A stretch of 64,000 nucleotides of DNA from assembly GCA_023954195.1 (NCBI GenBank), contig JAMLIK010000001.1, positions 124,001-188,000 on the forward strand. The letters are read 5' to 3'. The translations under genes were made by a program, and so were the position numbers. Shown here in pieces: positions 52,829 through 62,578 of the stretch; within the stretch, counting starts at the first letter, position 1, and each line of letters opens with the position of its first letter. This DNA comes from Xanthobacteraceae bacterium (lineage in GTDB: Bacteria; Pseudomonadota; Alphaproteobacteria; Rhizobiales; Xanthobacteraceae). The notes under the pieces were generated by a model that saw nothing but the letters and a program-made list of their open reading frames with translations, ran no database searches and was not told the DNA's origin.

Positions 52829-53992
52829 TCAGGTCGCTCCGCCCTTGTGGACGCGGGCGTAGCGACGGCCGAGGCTGGTCAGCACCTCGTAACCGATGGT
52901 GCCGAAGTGGTGGCCGAGCTCGTCCACGGTGATGCCGTCGCCGATCAGCGTCGCCATGTGGCCGCGCCGCGCGGCGTTGTCGGGCAGGTCGGTGATGTCG
53001 AGGGCGATCAGGTCCATCGAGACCCGCCCGGCGATCGGACAGCGCTGGCCGGCGACGACCGCCTCGGCGCTGCGGGTGCCGTCGCTGCCGCCGGCGGCGC
53101 GGAAATAGCCGTCGGCGTAGCCGCTCGCGACGATCGCCAGCCGGGTCGGCCGCCGCGCCGTCCAGGTCCCGCCGTAGCCGACGGTGTCGCCGCGCTCGAC
53201 GTCGCGGACCTGGATGATGCGGGTTTTCACATCGACCACCGGCCGCATCGGGTTGTCGGCCTCCGGCGTCGGATTGACGCCGTAGAGCGCGGCCCCCGGC
53301 CGCAGCAGGTCGAACTGGAATTCGGACCCGAGGAAACAGCCCGAGGAATTGGCCAACGAGGCCGGCACGCCGGTGAATTGCTGGGCGATTTCGCGAAACG
53401 CCAGCAACTGCCGGGCGTTGAGCGGATGCTGGGGCGTGTCGGCGCAGGCGAGATGGCTCATCACCAGGGTGATGCCATGATCGCCGGCACGGATGCGCGG
53501 CACCAGCCCCTGCGCGTCCTGGAGCGTGAGCCCGAGCCGGTTCATGCCGGTGTCGATATGGATCGCCGCGCCGCCGGTCCAGCCGCTGCGGCGGCAGAAC
53601 ACGTCCCATTCGGCGAGTTCGTTGAGGTCGCCGATCACCGGCTGGCAATTCAGTTCGGCGAAGGTGTCGCCGCCGTTCTGGAAGCAACCGCCCAGCACAT
53701 AAATGGCGGCGGACCGGGTCGCGGCGCGCGCCGCGCGCGCCTCATCGGCGGTGGCGACAAAGAAGGTCTTGCAGCCGGCGGCGGCGAGCGCCCGGACCAC
53801 CGGTTCGGTGCCGCAGCCATAGGCGTCGGCCTTGACCACGGCGGCGCATTCCGCCGGCACGCCCTTGTTCTCCAGCTTGCGCCAATTGGCGACGATGGCG
53901 CCGAGATCGACGGTCAGGACGCCGGTCGCGGTCGCCGGCACGCTTGCGTCGACCGGCGCGGTTGTGGTCGTGGTGTCTGAAACCTGATCCAT
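52829..53992 (-). CDS. alr: Alanine racemase
   Basis: This 387-residue PLP enzyme supplies D-alanine for peptidoglycan. The PLP lysine is Lys54 in AVVKADAYGCG, and the second-domain catalytic Tyr region is VGYGGTWTARRP followed by VASGYADGYFR. HIDTGMNRLGL is conserved. An N-terminal Thr/Ser-rich ~22 residues precede the barrel. The start at 53992 is 19 bases after the dnaB stop; the longer upstream frame overlaps dnaB and is not supported. Confidence 0.95.
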   Translation of the reverse strand: MDQVSDTTTTTAPVDASVPATATGVLTVDLGAIVANWRKLENKGVPAECAAVVKADAYGCGTEPVVRALAAAGCKTFFVATADEARAARAATRSAAIYVLGGCFQNGGDTFAELNCQPVIGDLNELAEWDVFCRRSGWTGGAAIHIDTGMNRLGLTLQDAQGLVPRIRAGDHGITLVMSHLACADTPQHPLNARQLLAFREIAQQFTGVPASLANSSGCFLGSEFQFDLLRPGAALYGVNPTPEADNPMRPVVDVKTRIIQVRDVERGDTVGYGGTWTARRPTRLAIVASGYADGYFRAAGGSDGTRSAEAVVAGQRCPIAGRVSMDLIALDITDLPDNAARRGHMATLIGDGITVDELGHHFGTIGYEVLTSLGRRYARVHKGGAT

Positions 53993-54011
53993 GGACCTAT
54001 GATTCCTGGAC

Positions 54012-55511
54012 CTAGATACGGTCGGGCAGGTTGGTGTCGTGCGCGAGATCGCTGAACCGGGTGAACTGGCCCTCGAAGTGCAGCTCGACCGTGCCGGTGG
54101 GACCGTGACGCTGCTTGCCGATGATGACTTCGGCCTTGCCGTGCGCAAGGTCCATTTCGGTCTGCCACTTCTCGTGCTCGGGGGTGCCCGGACGCGGCTC
54201 CTTGTTGGCGAGGTAGTATTCTTCGCGGTAGACGAAGATGACCACGTCGGCGTCCTGTTCGATCGAACCGGATTCGCGCAGGTCGGCGAGCTGCGGGCGC
54301 TTGTCGTCGCGGTTCTCGACCTGGCGCGACAATTGCGACAGCGCGATGATCGGGACGTTCAGCTCCTTGGCCAGCGCCTTGAGGCTGGTGGTGATCTCGG
54401 TGACTTCCTGCACGCGATTGTCCGACCGCCGGCCGGAGCCTTGCAGAAGCTGGATATAGTCCACCATCAGCACGTCGAGCCCTTTCTGCCGCTTCAGCCG
54501 CCGGGCGCGGGCGGTCAGTTGCGAGATCGACAGACCGCCGGTTTCGTCGACGTAGAGCGGCAGGTGTTCGAGTTCGATGGTGTGGTCGCGGATCCTGTCG
54601 AACTCGGCCTGGGTGATGCCGCCGCGACGGATGGTGCTGGAGGCGATGCCGGTCTGCTCGGCGAGAATACGGGTGGCGAGCTGTTCGGCCGACATTTCGC
54701 AGGAGAAAAAGCCGACGATGCCGCCGTTGACCGTCTTCATGGTGCCGTCGGCCTGGGTTTCGCCGCGCCAGGCGCGCGCGATATTGTAGGCGATGTTGGT
54801 GGCGAGCGCGGTCTTGCCCATGCCGGGGCGTCCGGCCAGCACCAGCAGGTCGGAGCGTTGCAGCCCGCCCATCTTGATATCGAGATCGCGCAGCCCGGTG
54901 GCGATGCCGGACAGTCTGCCGTCGCGCTGGTAGGCGTTGGCCGCCATGTCGAGGGCGACCTTCATGGCCTGCGAAAAGCGCTGGAACCCGCCGTCGTAGC
55001 GGCCGGCTTCCGCAAGCTCGTAGAGCCGCCGCTCGGCGTCCTCGATCTGGGCGCGCGGCGCGAAATCGACCGGCGCGTCGTAGGCGACGTTGACCATGTC
55101 CTCGCCGATGTGGATCAGGTCGCGCCGCAACGACAATTCGTAGATGGCGCGCCCGTAATCGGCGGCGTTGATGATGGTGGTGGCCTCGGCGGCGAGGCGG
55201 GCGAGATACTGGCCGACTGTCATGCCGCCGCCGAGGTCGATGTCGGCCGGCAGGAAGGTTTTCAGCGTCACCGGCGTCGCCACCTTGCCGGCGCGCACCA
55301 GGCTCGCGGCCGTCTCATAGATGGTCTGATGAATCGGCTCGAAGAAATGCTTCGGTTCCAGAAAATCCGAGACCCGATAGAACGCATCGTTGTTGATGAG
55401 AATGGCCCCCAGCACGCTCTGCTCGGCCTCGATATTGTGCGGCGCGGTCCGATAGGACGGGCCGGCGGCATCCGGGGCGAGCTTGAGGACGTTGGAATCA
55501 AGGGACGACAT
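54012..55511 (-). CDS. dnaB: Replicative DNA helicase DnaB
   Basis: This 499-residue hexameric 5'-3' replicative helicase has an N-terminal collar domain (PHNIEAEQSVLGAILINNDAF near residues 25-45, by ends PHNIEAE and NNDAF). Walker A is LAGRPGMGKTALATNIA. H2/Walker B is VLMVDYIQLLQGSGRR with RVQEVTEITTSLKALAKEL after it, and the arginine finger region is VVIFVYREEYY. The start at 55511 gives the normal length. It heads the dnaB-alr-tauE-radA unit. Confidence 0.97.
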   Translation of the reverse strand: MSSLDSNVLKLAPDAAGPSYRTAPHNIEAEQSVLGAILINNDAFYRVSDFLEPKHFFEPIHQTIYETAASLVRAGKVATPVTLKTFLPADIDLGGGMTVGQYLARLAAEATTIINAADYGRAIYELSLRRDLIHIGEDMVNVAYDAPVDFAPRAQIEDAERRLYELAEAGRYDGGFQRFSQAMKVALDMAANAYQRDGRLSGIATGLRDLDIKMGGLQRSDLLVLAGRPGMGKTALATNIAYNIARAWRGETQADGTMKTVNGGIVGFFSCEMSAEQLATRILAEQTGIASSTIRRGGITQAEFDRIRDHTIELEHLPLYVDETGGLSISQLTARARRLKRQKGLDVLMVDYIQLLQGSGRRSDNRVQEVTEITTSLKALAKELNVPIIALSQLSRQVENRDDKRPQLADLRESGSIEQDADVVIFVYREEYYLANKEPRPGTPEHEKWQTEMDLAHGKAEVIIGKQRHGPTGTVELHFEGQFTRFSDLAHDTNLPDRI

Positions 55512-56027
55512 GGCGGGTGATGGTTTCTCTCGGATGTGTCGGAAGCGGGGCCGTGCATGGCGCGGGCCGCGAATAGAAGCACCGCGCACGCGGCGGACGA
55601 AAGCGGTGACGCCGCCTTATTCACATTTTGATTAAAAAACGGTGCGGAACGATTCTCGGCGATCTTATATCGCTTGACGCTGGCTTGCCGAATCCGCCGG
55701 TCCGGTTGAACCCTTCGCCGGCTCTCCCGACAGATATTTTGGAGATCGACGGAACTATCCGGCGTTCAAGGCGTTCAGTCGGCCGCTGGCCGGAAAAGCC
55801 CTGCGCAACGAGGAGTTGGCATTGGTTCGCATCCGACACATGCCGCTATCCGGATCGACATCCCAGCGATGGGATGACTGGCTCGGCGCGCTGATCGGGG
55901 CGCTGGAGGCGACGGCCGCCGAGGCGGGGCCGGGCGAGGGCCTTGAGCGGTGCGCGCCGGTGTCATGCGCAGCAACGCGCAACGCGGTGCTGTCGCATCT
56001 CGCGCGGCCGGCCGGCGCGCCGGGGGG
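55512..56027. other. Intergenic region between cfa and dnaB
   Basis: About 515 bases contain no recognised gene. Short open frames on both strands look like composition artefacts. An AT-richer patch near 55620-55680 is a likely dnaB promoter region, without clear boxes. Confidence 0.4.
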
Positions 56028-57278
56028 CTACTCGCCCGCGATCTGCAACCTCGGCCGGTTGCCGTGCTCGATGCCGCGCAGCCGCGCTTCCTCGCGCATG
56101 ATGTAGTCGCGGGTCATCGGCACCACGCCCTGCCGCTTGGTGATCTGAATCTGGAAATTCATCAGGTTCTGCTTGCGGAACGACATTTCCGAGGCCGCCA
56201 GATAAAACTCCCACATCCGCACGAAGCGTTCGTCATAGAGCGCCGCCGCTTCCTCTCGCCGCGCCAGGAACCGCTCCCGCCAGGCATTGAGCGTTTCGGC
56301 GTAGTGCAGCCGCAAAATCTCGATATCGCAGACCAGCAGCCCGGCGCGCTCGATCGCAGGCAGCACCTCCGACAGCGCCGGGATGTAGCCGCCGGGAAAG
56401 ATGTATTTGGCGATCCACGGATTGGTGATGCCGGGACCTTCGGAGCGTCCGATCGAGTGTAGCATCATCACGCCGTCGTCGGTCAGCAACTCGGCGCAAC
56501 GTTTGAAATAGGTGTCATAGTGGTCGACGCCGACATGCTCGAACATGCCGACCGAGATAATGCGCTCGAACGGGCCGGGGACGTCGCGGTAGTCCTGCAT
56601 CAGGAAGGCCGGCGCCCCGCCGCCCCGCCGCTCGGCGGCCCGCGCCTGCGCGACCTCGAACTGCTCGTGCGACAGCGTGATACCGGTGACGTTGACGTCG
56701 GCGATGTCCGCGAGATAGAGGGCGAGGCCGCCCCAGCCGCATCCGATATCGAGGATGCGCTGGCCGTTCGCCACCAGCAGTTTCGCGGCGAGGTGCCGCT
56801 TCTTGGCGAGCTGGGCATCGTCGAGCGAGGCGTCGGGCGTTTCGAAATAGGCGCAGCTGTATTGCTTGTCGCTGTCGAGAAACAGCGAATAGAGCCGGCC
56901 GTCAAGATCGTAATGCCGCTCCACGTTGTGCCTGGAACGGCCGCGCGGGTTGAATTGCTGGATGTTGCGGACCAGGTAGCGCAGCCACCATTGCAGCCGG
57001 GCCCAGCGTGGGGCCATGTCGGGTTGATCGAGGGCCACCGCCAGCACATCGGCGATCGTTCCCTGTTCGACTATGAGAGCGCCTTCGGTATAGACCTCGC
57101 CAAAAGCCATTTCGGGGTCGAGCAGGACCTGTCTTTCCGCCGCCCTGCTGGTGAAGCGCAGGGCCACCGGCTGTCCCGTGCCATCGCCGCAGGTAAAGCG
57201 ATAGCCGCTCGCGGTCGTGACGGTCATCGTTCCACGCCGGATATAACGGCCGAGGAAAAATTGTAGCATGCGGTCCAT
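56028..57278 (-). CDS. cfa: Cyclopropane-fatty-acyl-phospholipid synthase
   Basis: This 416-residue enzyme transfers a methylene from SAM to unsaturated phospholipid acyl chains. The SAM site is ILDIGCGWGGLALYLADIA near residue 188. Conserved CFA motifs include ERIISVGMFEHVGVDHYDTYF, with the bicarbonate/active-site Glu and His, and FPGGYIPALSEV. The N-terminal lipid-binding domain (DRMLQFFLGRYIRRGTMTV) is complete. The start at 57278 is chosen because the upstream frame is not CFA-like. Monocistronic. Confidence 0.92.
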   Translation of the reverse strand: MDRMLQFFLGRYIRRGTMTVTTASGYRFTCGDGTGQPVALRFTSRAAERQVLLDPEMAFGEVYTEGALIVEQGTIADVLAVALDQPDMAPRWARLQWWLRYLVRNIQQFNPRGRSRHNVERHYDLDGRLYSLFLDSDKQYSCAYFETPDASLDDAQLAKKRHLAAKLLVANGQRILDIGCGWGGLALYLADIADVNVTGITLSHEQFEVAQARAAERRGGGAPAFLMQDYRDVPGPFERIISVGMFEHVGVDHYDTYFKRCAELLTDDGVMMLHSIGRSEGPGITNPWIAKYIFPGGYIPALSEVLPAIERAGLLVCDIEILRLHYAETLNAWRERFLARREEAAALYDERFVRMWEFYLAASEMSFRKQNLMNFQIQITKRQGVVPMTRDYIMREEARLRGIEHGNRPRLQIAGE

Positions 57279-57748
57279 CGCCACCACCCAACGGTCGATC
57301 AGACGCGCGCCAGAGGTGCGGATCCATCGTTGCTTCCGGGCGTTCGTCGTCGTCCGGCGTGGACCCTTGTGCGCAACCTGGCGCATCTCCTAATATTAAT
57401 CTTAGTATCGGCACAGTTCCAGTGCCGTGGCTGCAAACGGGATATCCCGAATCGCCATGCAACCAACCGGCTTGATCCGTATCTGCGCGCTTCCATTCGC
57501 GCCGCAATGAGATAAAAGATCGAGTGTGCGTGGTGCGACGGCTCACCCCCCGAGCGTCCCACGGCGAATATGGATGCCCGCGAGCTTTTAAGTCGGGTTT
57601 TGGTGGATCCGGACGTTTTGCAGATTGGACACCTTGCAGATTGAACACCGGTGCATTCTCGGGCGGCCGGTGCGGTCGGGATTCGGCTTGCTGCGTCGCG
57701 GCGGCGTGAGAGCCGCCGCAGTGAAGGTTCCGATATTTGGAGGATGAC
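57279..57748. other. Intergenic region between cfa and the CxxCH protein
   Basis: No gene is seen in about 470 bases. An AT-rich patch (57390-57410, TAATATTAATCTTAGTAT) may be the cfa promoter on the minus strand. A ribosome site GGAGG at 57740 belongs to the next gene. Confidence 0.4.
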
Positions 57749-58552
57749 ATGCTAGGCCGGACCCTTGGCTCCGCCGCATTGGCGATCGCAGTCGGTTTTT
57801 CGCTTCAGGTTCCGGCGCGGGCACAGAATTTGGAAGCCGGCAAAAGCCCGGCGCAAATTTTTAACGGGGCCTGCGCGGCGTGCCACAAGAGCCCGCGCGG
57901 CCTGGTGAAGACGGTGCCGCCCGGCTCGTTGCCGGGATTCCTGCGTCAACATTACACCACCAGCGGTGAGATGGCTGGCGCGTTGAGCGGCTACCTGCTG
58001 GCCAATGGCGGTGTCGACCGCCGCCCGGCCGCCGAAAAGCCACGTCGGGGCCGGGAGGCGAAACCCGCCGCCGCGCAAGAGCCGGCTCCCGCGCCGGCGG
58101 CTCCCGCGCCGAGCGGATGGTGGCCGTTCCACGCCGCGTCGCCCGCGCCGCAAGCCGCGCCCGAGGCGGCACGGCCATCCCGGAGCAAATCCAGCGCCAA
58201 GCACAGGGCGAAAGCCAAAAAGAGTAAGGCCGCGCCGCCCCAGGACGATGCGACCCAGCAGCCGACTTCCAATGCCGCCGGCAGCGACGGCACGAAGCCG
58301 CAGGGCGTCAATTCCCCCGCGTCGAAACCCGAGCCCGCCCACAGCGCGCCGGCGCAGCGGCCTGACCCGGTGCCGGCGGTGACGCCGGCCCCGGCCGCGG
58401 AGCCCAAGGTCACCGAGCCAAAAGTCACGGAGCCGAGAGCTTCCGAACCGGCCGTCAGCACGCCGCCGGCTTCGGAACCTAAATCGTCTGAACCTAAGGC
58501 GTCCGAACCCAAGGCGTCCGAACCTAAGGCCGCAGAGCCGAAGGCCGATTGA
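57749..58552 (+). CDS. Exported cytochrome c-like (CxxCH) protein with a Pro/Ala/Lys-rich repeat tail
   Basis: This 267-residue protein has a signal peptide (MLGRTLGSAALAIAVGFSLQVPARA) followed by one haem-attachment motif CAACHK near residue 43. There is a short folded part to ~90 (PGSLPGFLRQHYTTSGEMAGALSGYLL), in which the Met may be the distal ligand. The rest is low complexity: Lys/Ala stretch KSSAKHRAKAKKSKAAP and a C-terminal repeat of 5-6 residue units EPKAS/EPKVT/EPKAA. The tail suggests anchoring or spanning the periplasm. The CxxCH may carry haem, but the domain is unusually short. GGAGG precedes the ATG. Confidence 0.75.
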   Translation: MLGRTLGSAALAIAVGFSLQVPARAQNLEAGKSPAQIFNGACAACHKSPRGLVKTVPPGSLPGFLRQHYTTSGEMAGALSGYLLANGGVDRRPAAEKPRRGREAKPAAAQEPAPAPAAPAPSGWWPFHAASPAPQAAPEAARPSRSKSSAKHRAKAKKSKAAPPQDDATQQPTSNAAGSDGTKPQGVNSPASKPEPAHSAPAQRPDPVPAVTPAPAAEPKVTEPKVTEPRASEPAVSTPPASEPKSSEPKASEPKASEPKAAEPKAD

Positions 58553-58584
58553 TTGAACTGGAATAATTCATAAATAACAAATGG

Positions 58585-58632
58585 AAATGGCCAGATCCGA
58601 ACCTGAAATATCAGGGACGAGTCTGGCCATTT
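58585..58632 (+). terminator. Hairpin after the CxxCH gene
   Basis: AAATGGCCAGA (58585-58595) pairs with TCTGGCCATTT (58622-58632), an 11-bp stem with an inner CCTGA/TCAGG stem in its loop. One further T follows. It lies 33 bases after the stop codon and is a plausible terminator, though its T-run is partly in the stem. Confidence 0.55.
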
Positions 58633-58748
58633 TGACGTTTGGAGCGAATTAGAGCGGTTTCGAATTGGCTTGAATCGTCTCAACCCGGTCGTTCCAGGGC
58701 GCTCGCACGGTAGCGAGCCCGGAGCCCATAACCACCGCCGGGGCGTAT

Positions 58749-58789
58749 GGATTCCGGGCCTGCGCCTGAAGAAGGCGCATCCCGGAATG
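58749..58789. repeat. Dispersed palindromic repeat (GGATTCCGGG...CCCGGAATG)
   Basis: GGATTCCGGG (58749-58758) is mirrored by CCCGGAAT near 58781-58788, with an inner TGCGCCT/AGGCGCA stem. Similar GGATTCCGGG...CCCGGAATGACG elements are scattered in related genomes (from memory). It lies between the CxxCH gene and rplI. Confidence 0.5.
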
Positions 58790-58826
58790 ACGGGTTATGC
58801 CCGATCCGATCCAATCCGAAACGAGT

Positions 58827-59417
58827 CTAGGACGCCGCCTCGTCGCGCTCGTCGTTGGATTCGGCCTCGGGATCGAAGAACTCGCCGGCGGCGGCCAGCG
58901 CCTCGGCGGCGGCATCGAGGTCTTCCTGGCGGCTGGAGACGTCCTCGCCGCGATTGATACGCTCGGCCTCGTCGGCGCTGCGGGCCACGGTGACGCTGAC
59001 CGACACCTCGACCTCCGGATGCACGGCGATCGACACGCCATGCTGGCCGATGGTCTTGATCGGGTGGTCGAGCAGCACCTGGCTGCGGCTCAGCGTGATG
59101 CCGTCGCTTTCGAACGACGCCATGATGTCACGCACCGAAACCGAGCCGAACAGCTGGCCGGTTTCCGACGCCTGACGCAGGATGACGACGTTGCGGCCGT
59201 TGATCTTCTCCGCGACCTGGGTGGCCTCGCCCTTGGCCTTGATATTGCGGGCTTCCAGTTCCGCCTTCATGCCGTCGAACTTGGCGCGGTTGTCGGCGGT
59301 GGCGCGCAGCGCCTTGCCGCGCGGCAGCAGGAAGTTGCGGGCGAAGCCGTTCTTGACGCGGACGACCTCGCCCATCTGGCCGAGCTTGGCGACACGTTCG
59401 AGTAGAATGACGTCCAT
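58827..59417 (-). CDS. rplI: 50S ribosomal protein L9
   Basis: This 196-residue protein binds 23S rRNA. The N-terminal domain is complete ([37 protein letters not shown], by its known start MDVILLERV and end PRGKAL). A long central helix and a C-terminal domain follow. The C-terminus has an acidic extension ([21 protein letters not shown]) beyond the ~150 residues of E. coli, common in alphaproteobacteria. It lies 42 bases after the DUF2232 gene in the rpsF operon. Confidence 0.97.
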   Translation of the reverse strand: MDVILLERVAKLGQMGEVVRVKNGFARNFLLPRGKALRATADNRAKFDGMKAELEARNIKAKGEATQVAEKINGRNVVILRQASETGQLFGSVSVRDIMASFESDGITLSRSQVLLDHPIKTIGQHGVSIAVHPEVEVSVSVTVARSADEAERINRGEDVSSRQEDLDAAAEALAAAGEFFDPEAESNDERDEAAS

Positions 59418-59459
59418 GAGATGATCTCCTGTTTTGAAGTTGCGTGTTGATGAATGTGG

Positions 59460-60422
59460 TCAAGGGGCGGAAAGCGGCGGTGGCTGGCGTTGCCGGTGGC
59501 GCTGGCGGATGCCGAACAAGGCGTCGGCCATGCCGAGCGCGGCCATGGCGATCACCGGCCAGCCGAACAACAGGACCACTGTATAGGCGAGGCCAAGCAT
59601 GACGCCGCGGCTCCGGAGGTTGAGCGTGATGGTGTGCAGCACGGCAAAGCCGGTCAGCGCATAGCCGAGCATCAGGGCGGCGGTGACGATTTGCGCGATC
59701 AGCGCCGGCAATCCTCCGGTGAAGCACAGCGCCAGCGCGATGCACAGCGCGACCAGGGTCATCGGCGGCATGGCGACATCGCGCAGCACCGGCCAGGGGC
59801 GTCGCAGCCGCCCCGAGGCCGACGCGACGGTCGCGGCGAGCCAGAGGTTCAGCGTCAGCGTGGTCATGGCGATGATGGCCGCCGCCGCCGGCGCGATCGC
59901 GGCCAGCGCATCGATGATCTGTTCCGCTTCCGTCGGCGAGGACGGCATCTGGATGATGCGTCCGAGGCCGTGGCGGAGCCCGGCGGTGATGGTTTCGCTG
60001 TCGGAGCCGAGGGTGAGCAGCGCCGAGACCGTCGTAAGCGTGGCGAAGCCGGCGATCCACAACAGCAGCCGTCCGGCCGGATACCATTCGACGGCCTCGA
60101 CCGGCGTCGCGGATCCGGGTGTGGACGGGGCCGTGGCCGGACGACCCAGCATGGCCAGGCGGCCGAGCCACCAGGCCGGCAAGGCGACGGTCAGCAGAAA
60201 CGCCGCCAGATAGGGCAGGCTGAAAATCAGGCCGAGCGCGCCGCCCGCCAGCACGCCGCCGATCGCGGCGCCGGCCGGCCCCCAGCCGATCGCCGCCAGC
60301 AGCAGCGGCAGCGGTGCCAGATAGAACAGCAGCAGCGAAATCAGCGCGCCCGAACTGATCGAGGCGAACATCAACGCCGACGCGCAGCCGGCCGCAATGG
60401 CGATGAGGAGGTCGATCATCAT
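59460..60422 (-). CDS. DUF2232 family membrane protein
   Basis: This 320-residue polytopic inner-membrane protein of the DUF2232 (YybS-like) family has about eight hydrophobic segments (IDLLIAIAAGCASALMFAS, ISLLLFYLAPLPLLLAAIGW and others). The family may be a membrane component of an uncharacterised transporter. It is conserved between rpsR and rplI in alphaproteobacteria, and the same place here supports the assignment. Function is unknown. Confidence 0.85.
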   Translation of the reverse strand: MMIDLLIAIAAGCASALMFASISSGALISLLLFYLAPLPLLLAAIGWGPAGAAIGGVLAGGALGLIFSLPYLAAFLLTVALPAWWLGRLAMLGRPATAPSTPGSATPVEAVEWYPAGRLLLWIAGFATLTTVSALLTLGSDSETITAGLRHGLGRIIQMPSSPTEAEQIIDALAAIAPAAAAIIAMTTLTLNLWLAATVASASGRLRRPWPVLRDVAMPPMTLVALCIALALCFTGGLPALIAQIVTAALMLGYALTGFAVLHTITLNLRSRGVMLGLAYTVVLLFGWPVIAMAALGMADALFGIRQRHRQRQPPPLSAP

Positions 60423-60551
60423 GAGCTGTCCCGCTCCCTTCGAGCGGTTAGGGGTCTTGTTGGCCCCAACTGTCGGCGACCGGTGCCCCGGAAGCCTTAT
60501 GAAGGTTTTGGAAACATGGCCGCGGCGCGAACGCCGCGGCCAAAATCGATC

Positions 60552-60791
60552 CTAGCGGATCACGTAAGGCAGCAGACCGAGGAAGCGGGCGCGCTTGATG
60601 GCGCGGGCCAGTTCACGCTGCTTCTTGGCGGAAACGGCGGTGATGCGGCTCGGCACGATCTTGCCGCGCTCCGAGACATAGCGCATCAGCAGCTTGGAAT
60701 CCTTGTAGTCGATCTTCGGCGCGTTCGGGCCCGTGAACGGGCAGGTCTTGCGACGGCGGAAGAACGGACGGCGGGCGCCTGCGTCAGCCAT
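60552..60791 (-). CDS. rpsR: 30S ribosomal protein S18
   Basis: This 79-residue basic protein of the small subunit has the S18 signature [34 protein letters not shown] (by fragments RRRKTCPF and DYKDSKLL) and [28 protein letters not shown]. It begins 5 bases after the rpsF stop and partners S6 on the 30S platform. Confidence 0.97.
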   Translation of the reverse strand: MADAGARRPFFRRRKTCPFTGPNAPKIDYKDSKLLMRYVSERGKIVPSRITAVSAKKQRELARAIKRARFLGLLPYVIR

Positions 60792-60796
60792 GATGG

Positions 60797-61252
60797 TTAC
60801 TCCTGGGAAGCTGCTGCGGGGGCGTCGGCGTCATCGCGCGAGCGGCGCGGACCGCGATCGCCACGGAAGCCACCGCCTTCGCGGTCGCCACGGAAGCCGC
60901 CGCCACGGTCGTCGCGATCACGGTCGCGATCGGCCTTGCGCAGCATCGCCGACGGACCTTCTTCAAGCTCCTCGACGCGGACGGTCAGGTAGCGGATGAC
61001 GTCTTCGTTGATGCGCTCCTGACGCTCGATCTCGGCGACCACGGCCGCCGGGCCATCGATGTTGAGCAGCACGAAATGCGCCTTGCGGTTCTTGTTCATG
61101 CGATAGGTGAGGGAGCGCACGCCCCAGTTCTCGGTCTTGGCGACCTTGCCGCCGAGGCTTTCGATCACGCCGGTGATCTGGGCGGTCAATTCCTCGACCT
61201 GCTGGGCGCTGGCGTCTTGACGCGCGAGAAAAACATGCTCGTAGAGAGGCAT
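60797..61252 (-). CDS. rpsF: 30S ribosomal protein S6
   Basis: This 151-residue S6 has the core [23 protein letters not shown], then [32 protein letters not shown] (by fragments). A long C-terminal Arg/Asp/Gly-rich tail ([18 protein letters not shown]) is typical of alphaproteobacterial S6. The start at 61252 gives the standard N-terminus. It is the first gene of the rpsF-rpsR-DUF2232-rplI operon. Confidence 0.97.
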   Translation of the reverse strand: MPLYEHVFLARQDASAQQVEELTAQITGVIESLGGKVAKTENWGVRSLTYRMNKNRKAHFVLLNIDGPAAVVAEIERQERINEDVIRYLTVRVEELEEGPSAMLRKADRDRDRDDRGGGFRGDREGGGFRGDRGPRRSRDDADAPAAASQE

Positions 61253-61584
61253 GGATGTCCTTTCCAAGGTTGGCGCGGGTCCCGGCGACAAGCCCCTCGA
61301 ACCCTTCGGAAAGGACTCGAATGCTGACGAAGGCGGAAGCACGGGACGGCGGGCCGATTGGCCCTATTTTGTCAGGATCGCTTGTGGCGAACATGGCAAA
61401 ATCGTCCGTTCAGCTCCCGGCCGGGATCCACGGATGGCGCGGGTTATACGGATTCCGGCGGGCTTTGCAAGGTAAAGGCGACGGAAAACGCCCGCGATCG
61501 GCCGCTCGGCGCGCGTCACCTGCTTGACATCAAGCCCGGTGGCGGTGTCTCTCGGCTCCGTTTCAGGATTTCGAGGGGCGTGAG
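61253..61584. other. Divergent promoter region of rpsF and fabD
   Basis: About 330 bases have no gene. A TTGACA -35-like hexamer is at 61524-61529 on the fabD side; the -10 at the right distance is poor. GAGGGG lies just before fabD. No ribosomal-protein autoregulatory structure is obvious on the rpsF side. Confidence 0.4.
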
Positions 61585-62544
61585 ATGACCGCAGCATTCA
61601 CCTTTCCGGGGCAGGGGTCCCAGACGGTCGGCATGGGCAAGGCCCTGGCGGAGGCTTTTCCCGCCGCCCGCGCCGTGTTCGATGAGGTCGACGCGGCGCT
61701 GGGCGCGAAATTGTCCGCGATCATCTGGGAAGGCCCCGGCGAGACGCTGCAACTGACAGAAAATGCCCAGCCGGCTTTGATGGCGGTGTCGCTGGCGACG
61801 CTGCGGGTGCTGGAGGCCGAGGCCGGAATTTCGGTCGCCCGCGACGCGGCTTTCGTGGCCGGGCATTCGCTCGGGGAATATTCGGCATTGGCGGCGGCCG
61901 GCAGTTTTTCCGTCAGCGACACCGCCCGCCTGCTGCGCACCCGCGGCCTGGCGATGCAGAAGGCGGTTCCGGTCGGGGTCGGCGCCATGGCGGCGCTGCT
62001 CGGACTCGATTATGAGGCGGCGGTGGCGGTGGCCGCCGAGGCCGCCCAGGGCGAGGTCTGCCAGGCCGCCAACGACAATGGCGGCGGTCAGGTGGTGGTG
62101 TCCGGCGACAAGGCGGCGGTCGAGCGAGCCATCGAAATCGCCAAGGGCAAGGGCGCCAAGCGGGCGATGCTGCTGCCGGTGTCCGCGCCGTTTCATTGCC
62201 GCCTGATGCAGCCGGCGGCGGACGCGATGGCCGAGGCGCTCGCCGGGGTGGCGGTCAATCACCCGGCGGTGCCGCTGGTGTCGAACGTGCTGGCGGCCCC
62301 GATCACCGACCCCGAGGAGATTCGCAAGCGGTTGGTCGAGCAGGTGACCGGCACCGTGCGCTGGCGCGAATCGGTGGCCTGGATGGCGGGGCAGGGCGTG
62401 ACCCATTTTCTTGAGATCGGCGCCGGCAAGGTGCTGAGCGGGCTGGTGAAGCGGATCGCCGACGGCGCCGTCGGCGTCGCGGTCGGCGGCCCCAACGATA
62501 TCGCGGCGGCAAAGGATACCCTGGCCGCCGCGCGCGGCGCATGA
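61585..62544 (+). CDS. fabD: Malonyl-CoA:ACP transacylase
   Basis: This 319-residue enzyme loads malonate onto acyl carrier protein. Catalytic Ser95 is in VAGHSLGEYSAL, and the catalytic His is in PVSAPFHCRLM near residue 204. GQGSQTVGMGKAL near residue 9 is the conserved opening, and NDNGGGQVVVSG is present. It is the first gene of the fabD-fabG-acpP-fabF cluster, with ribosome site GAGGGGCGTGAG upstream. Confidence 0.97.
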   Translation: MTAAFTFPGQGSQTVGMGKALAEAFPAARAVFDEVDAALGAKLSAIIWEGPGETLQLTENAQPALMAVSLATLRVLEAEAGISVARDAAFVAGHSLGEYSALAAAGSFSVSDTARLLRTRGLAMQKAVPVGVGAMAALLGLDYEAAVAVAAEAAQGEVCQAANDNGGGQVVVSGDKAAVERAIEIAKGKGAKRAMLLPVSAPFHCRLMQPAADAMAEALAGVAVNHPAVPLVSNVLAAPITDPEEIRKRLVEQVTGTVRWRESVAWMAGQGVTHFLEIGAGKVLSGLVKRIADGAVGVAVGGPNDIAAAKDTLAAARGA

Positions 62545-62578
62545 AACCGGCCGTTCGGGGCGGCACAAGGAGAATCGG

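Noticed and set aside
55621-55894. Small open frames on both strands between cfa and dnaB
   Set aside because: They lack ribosome sites and show no protein-like composition.
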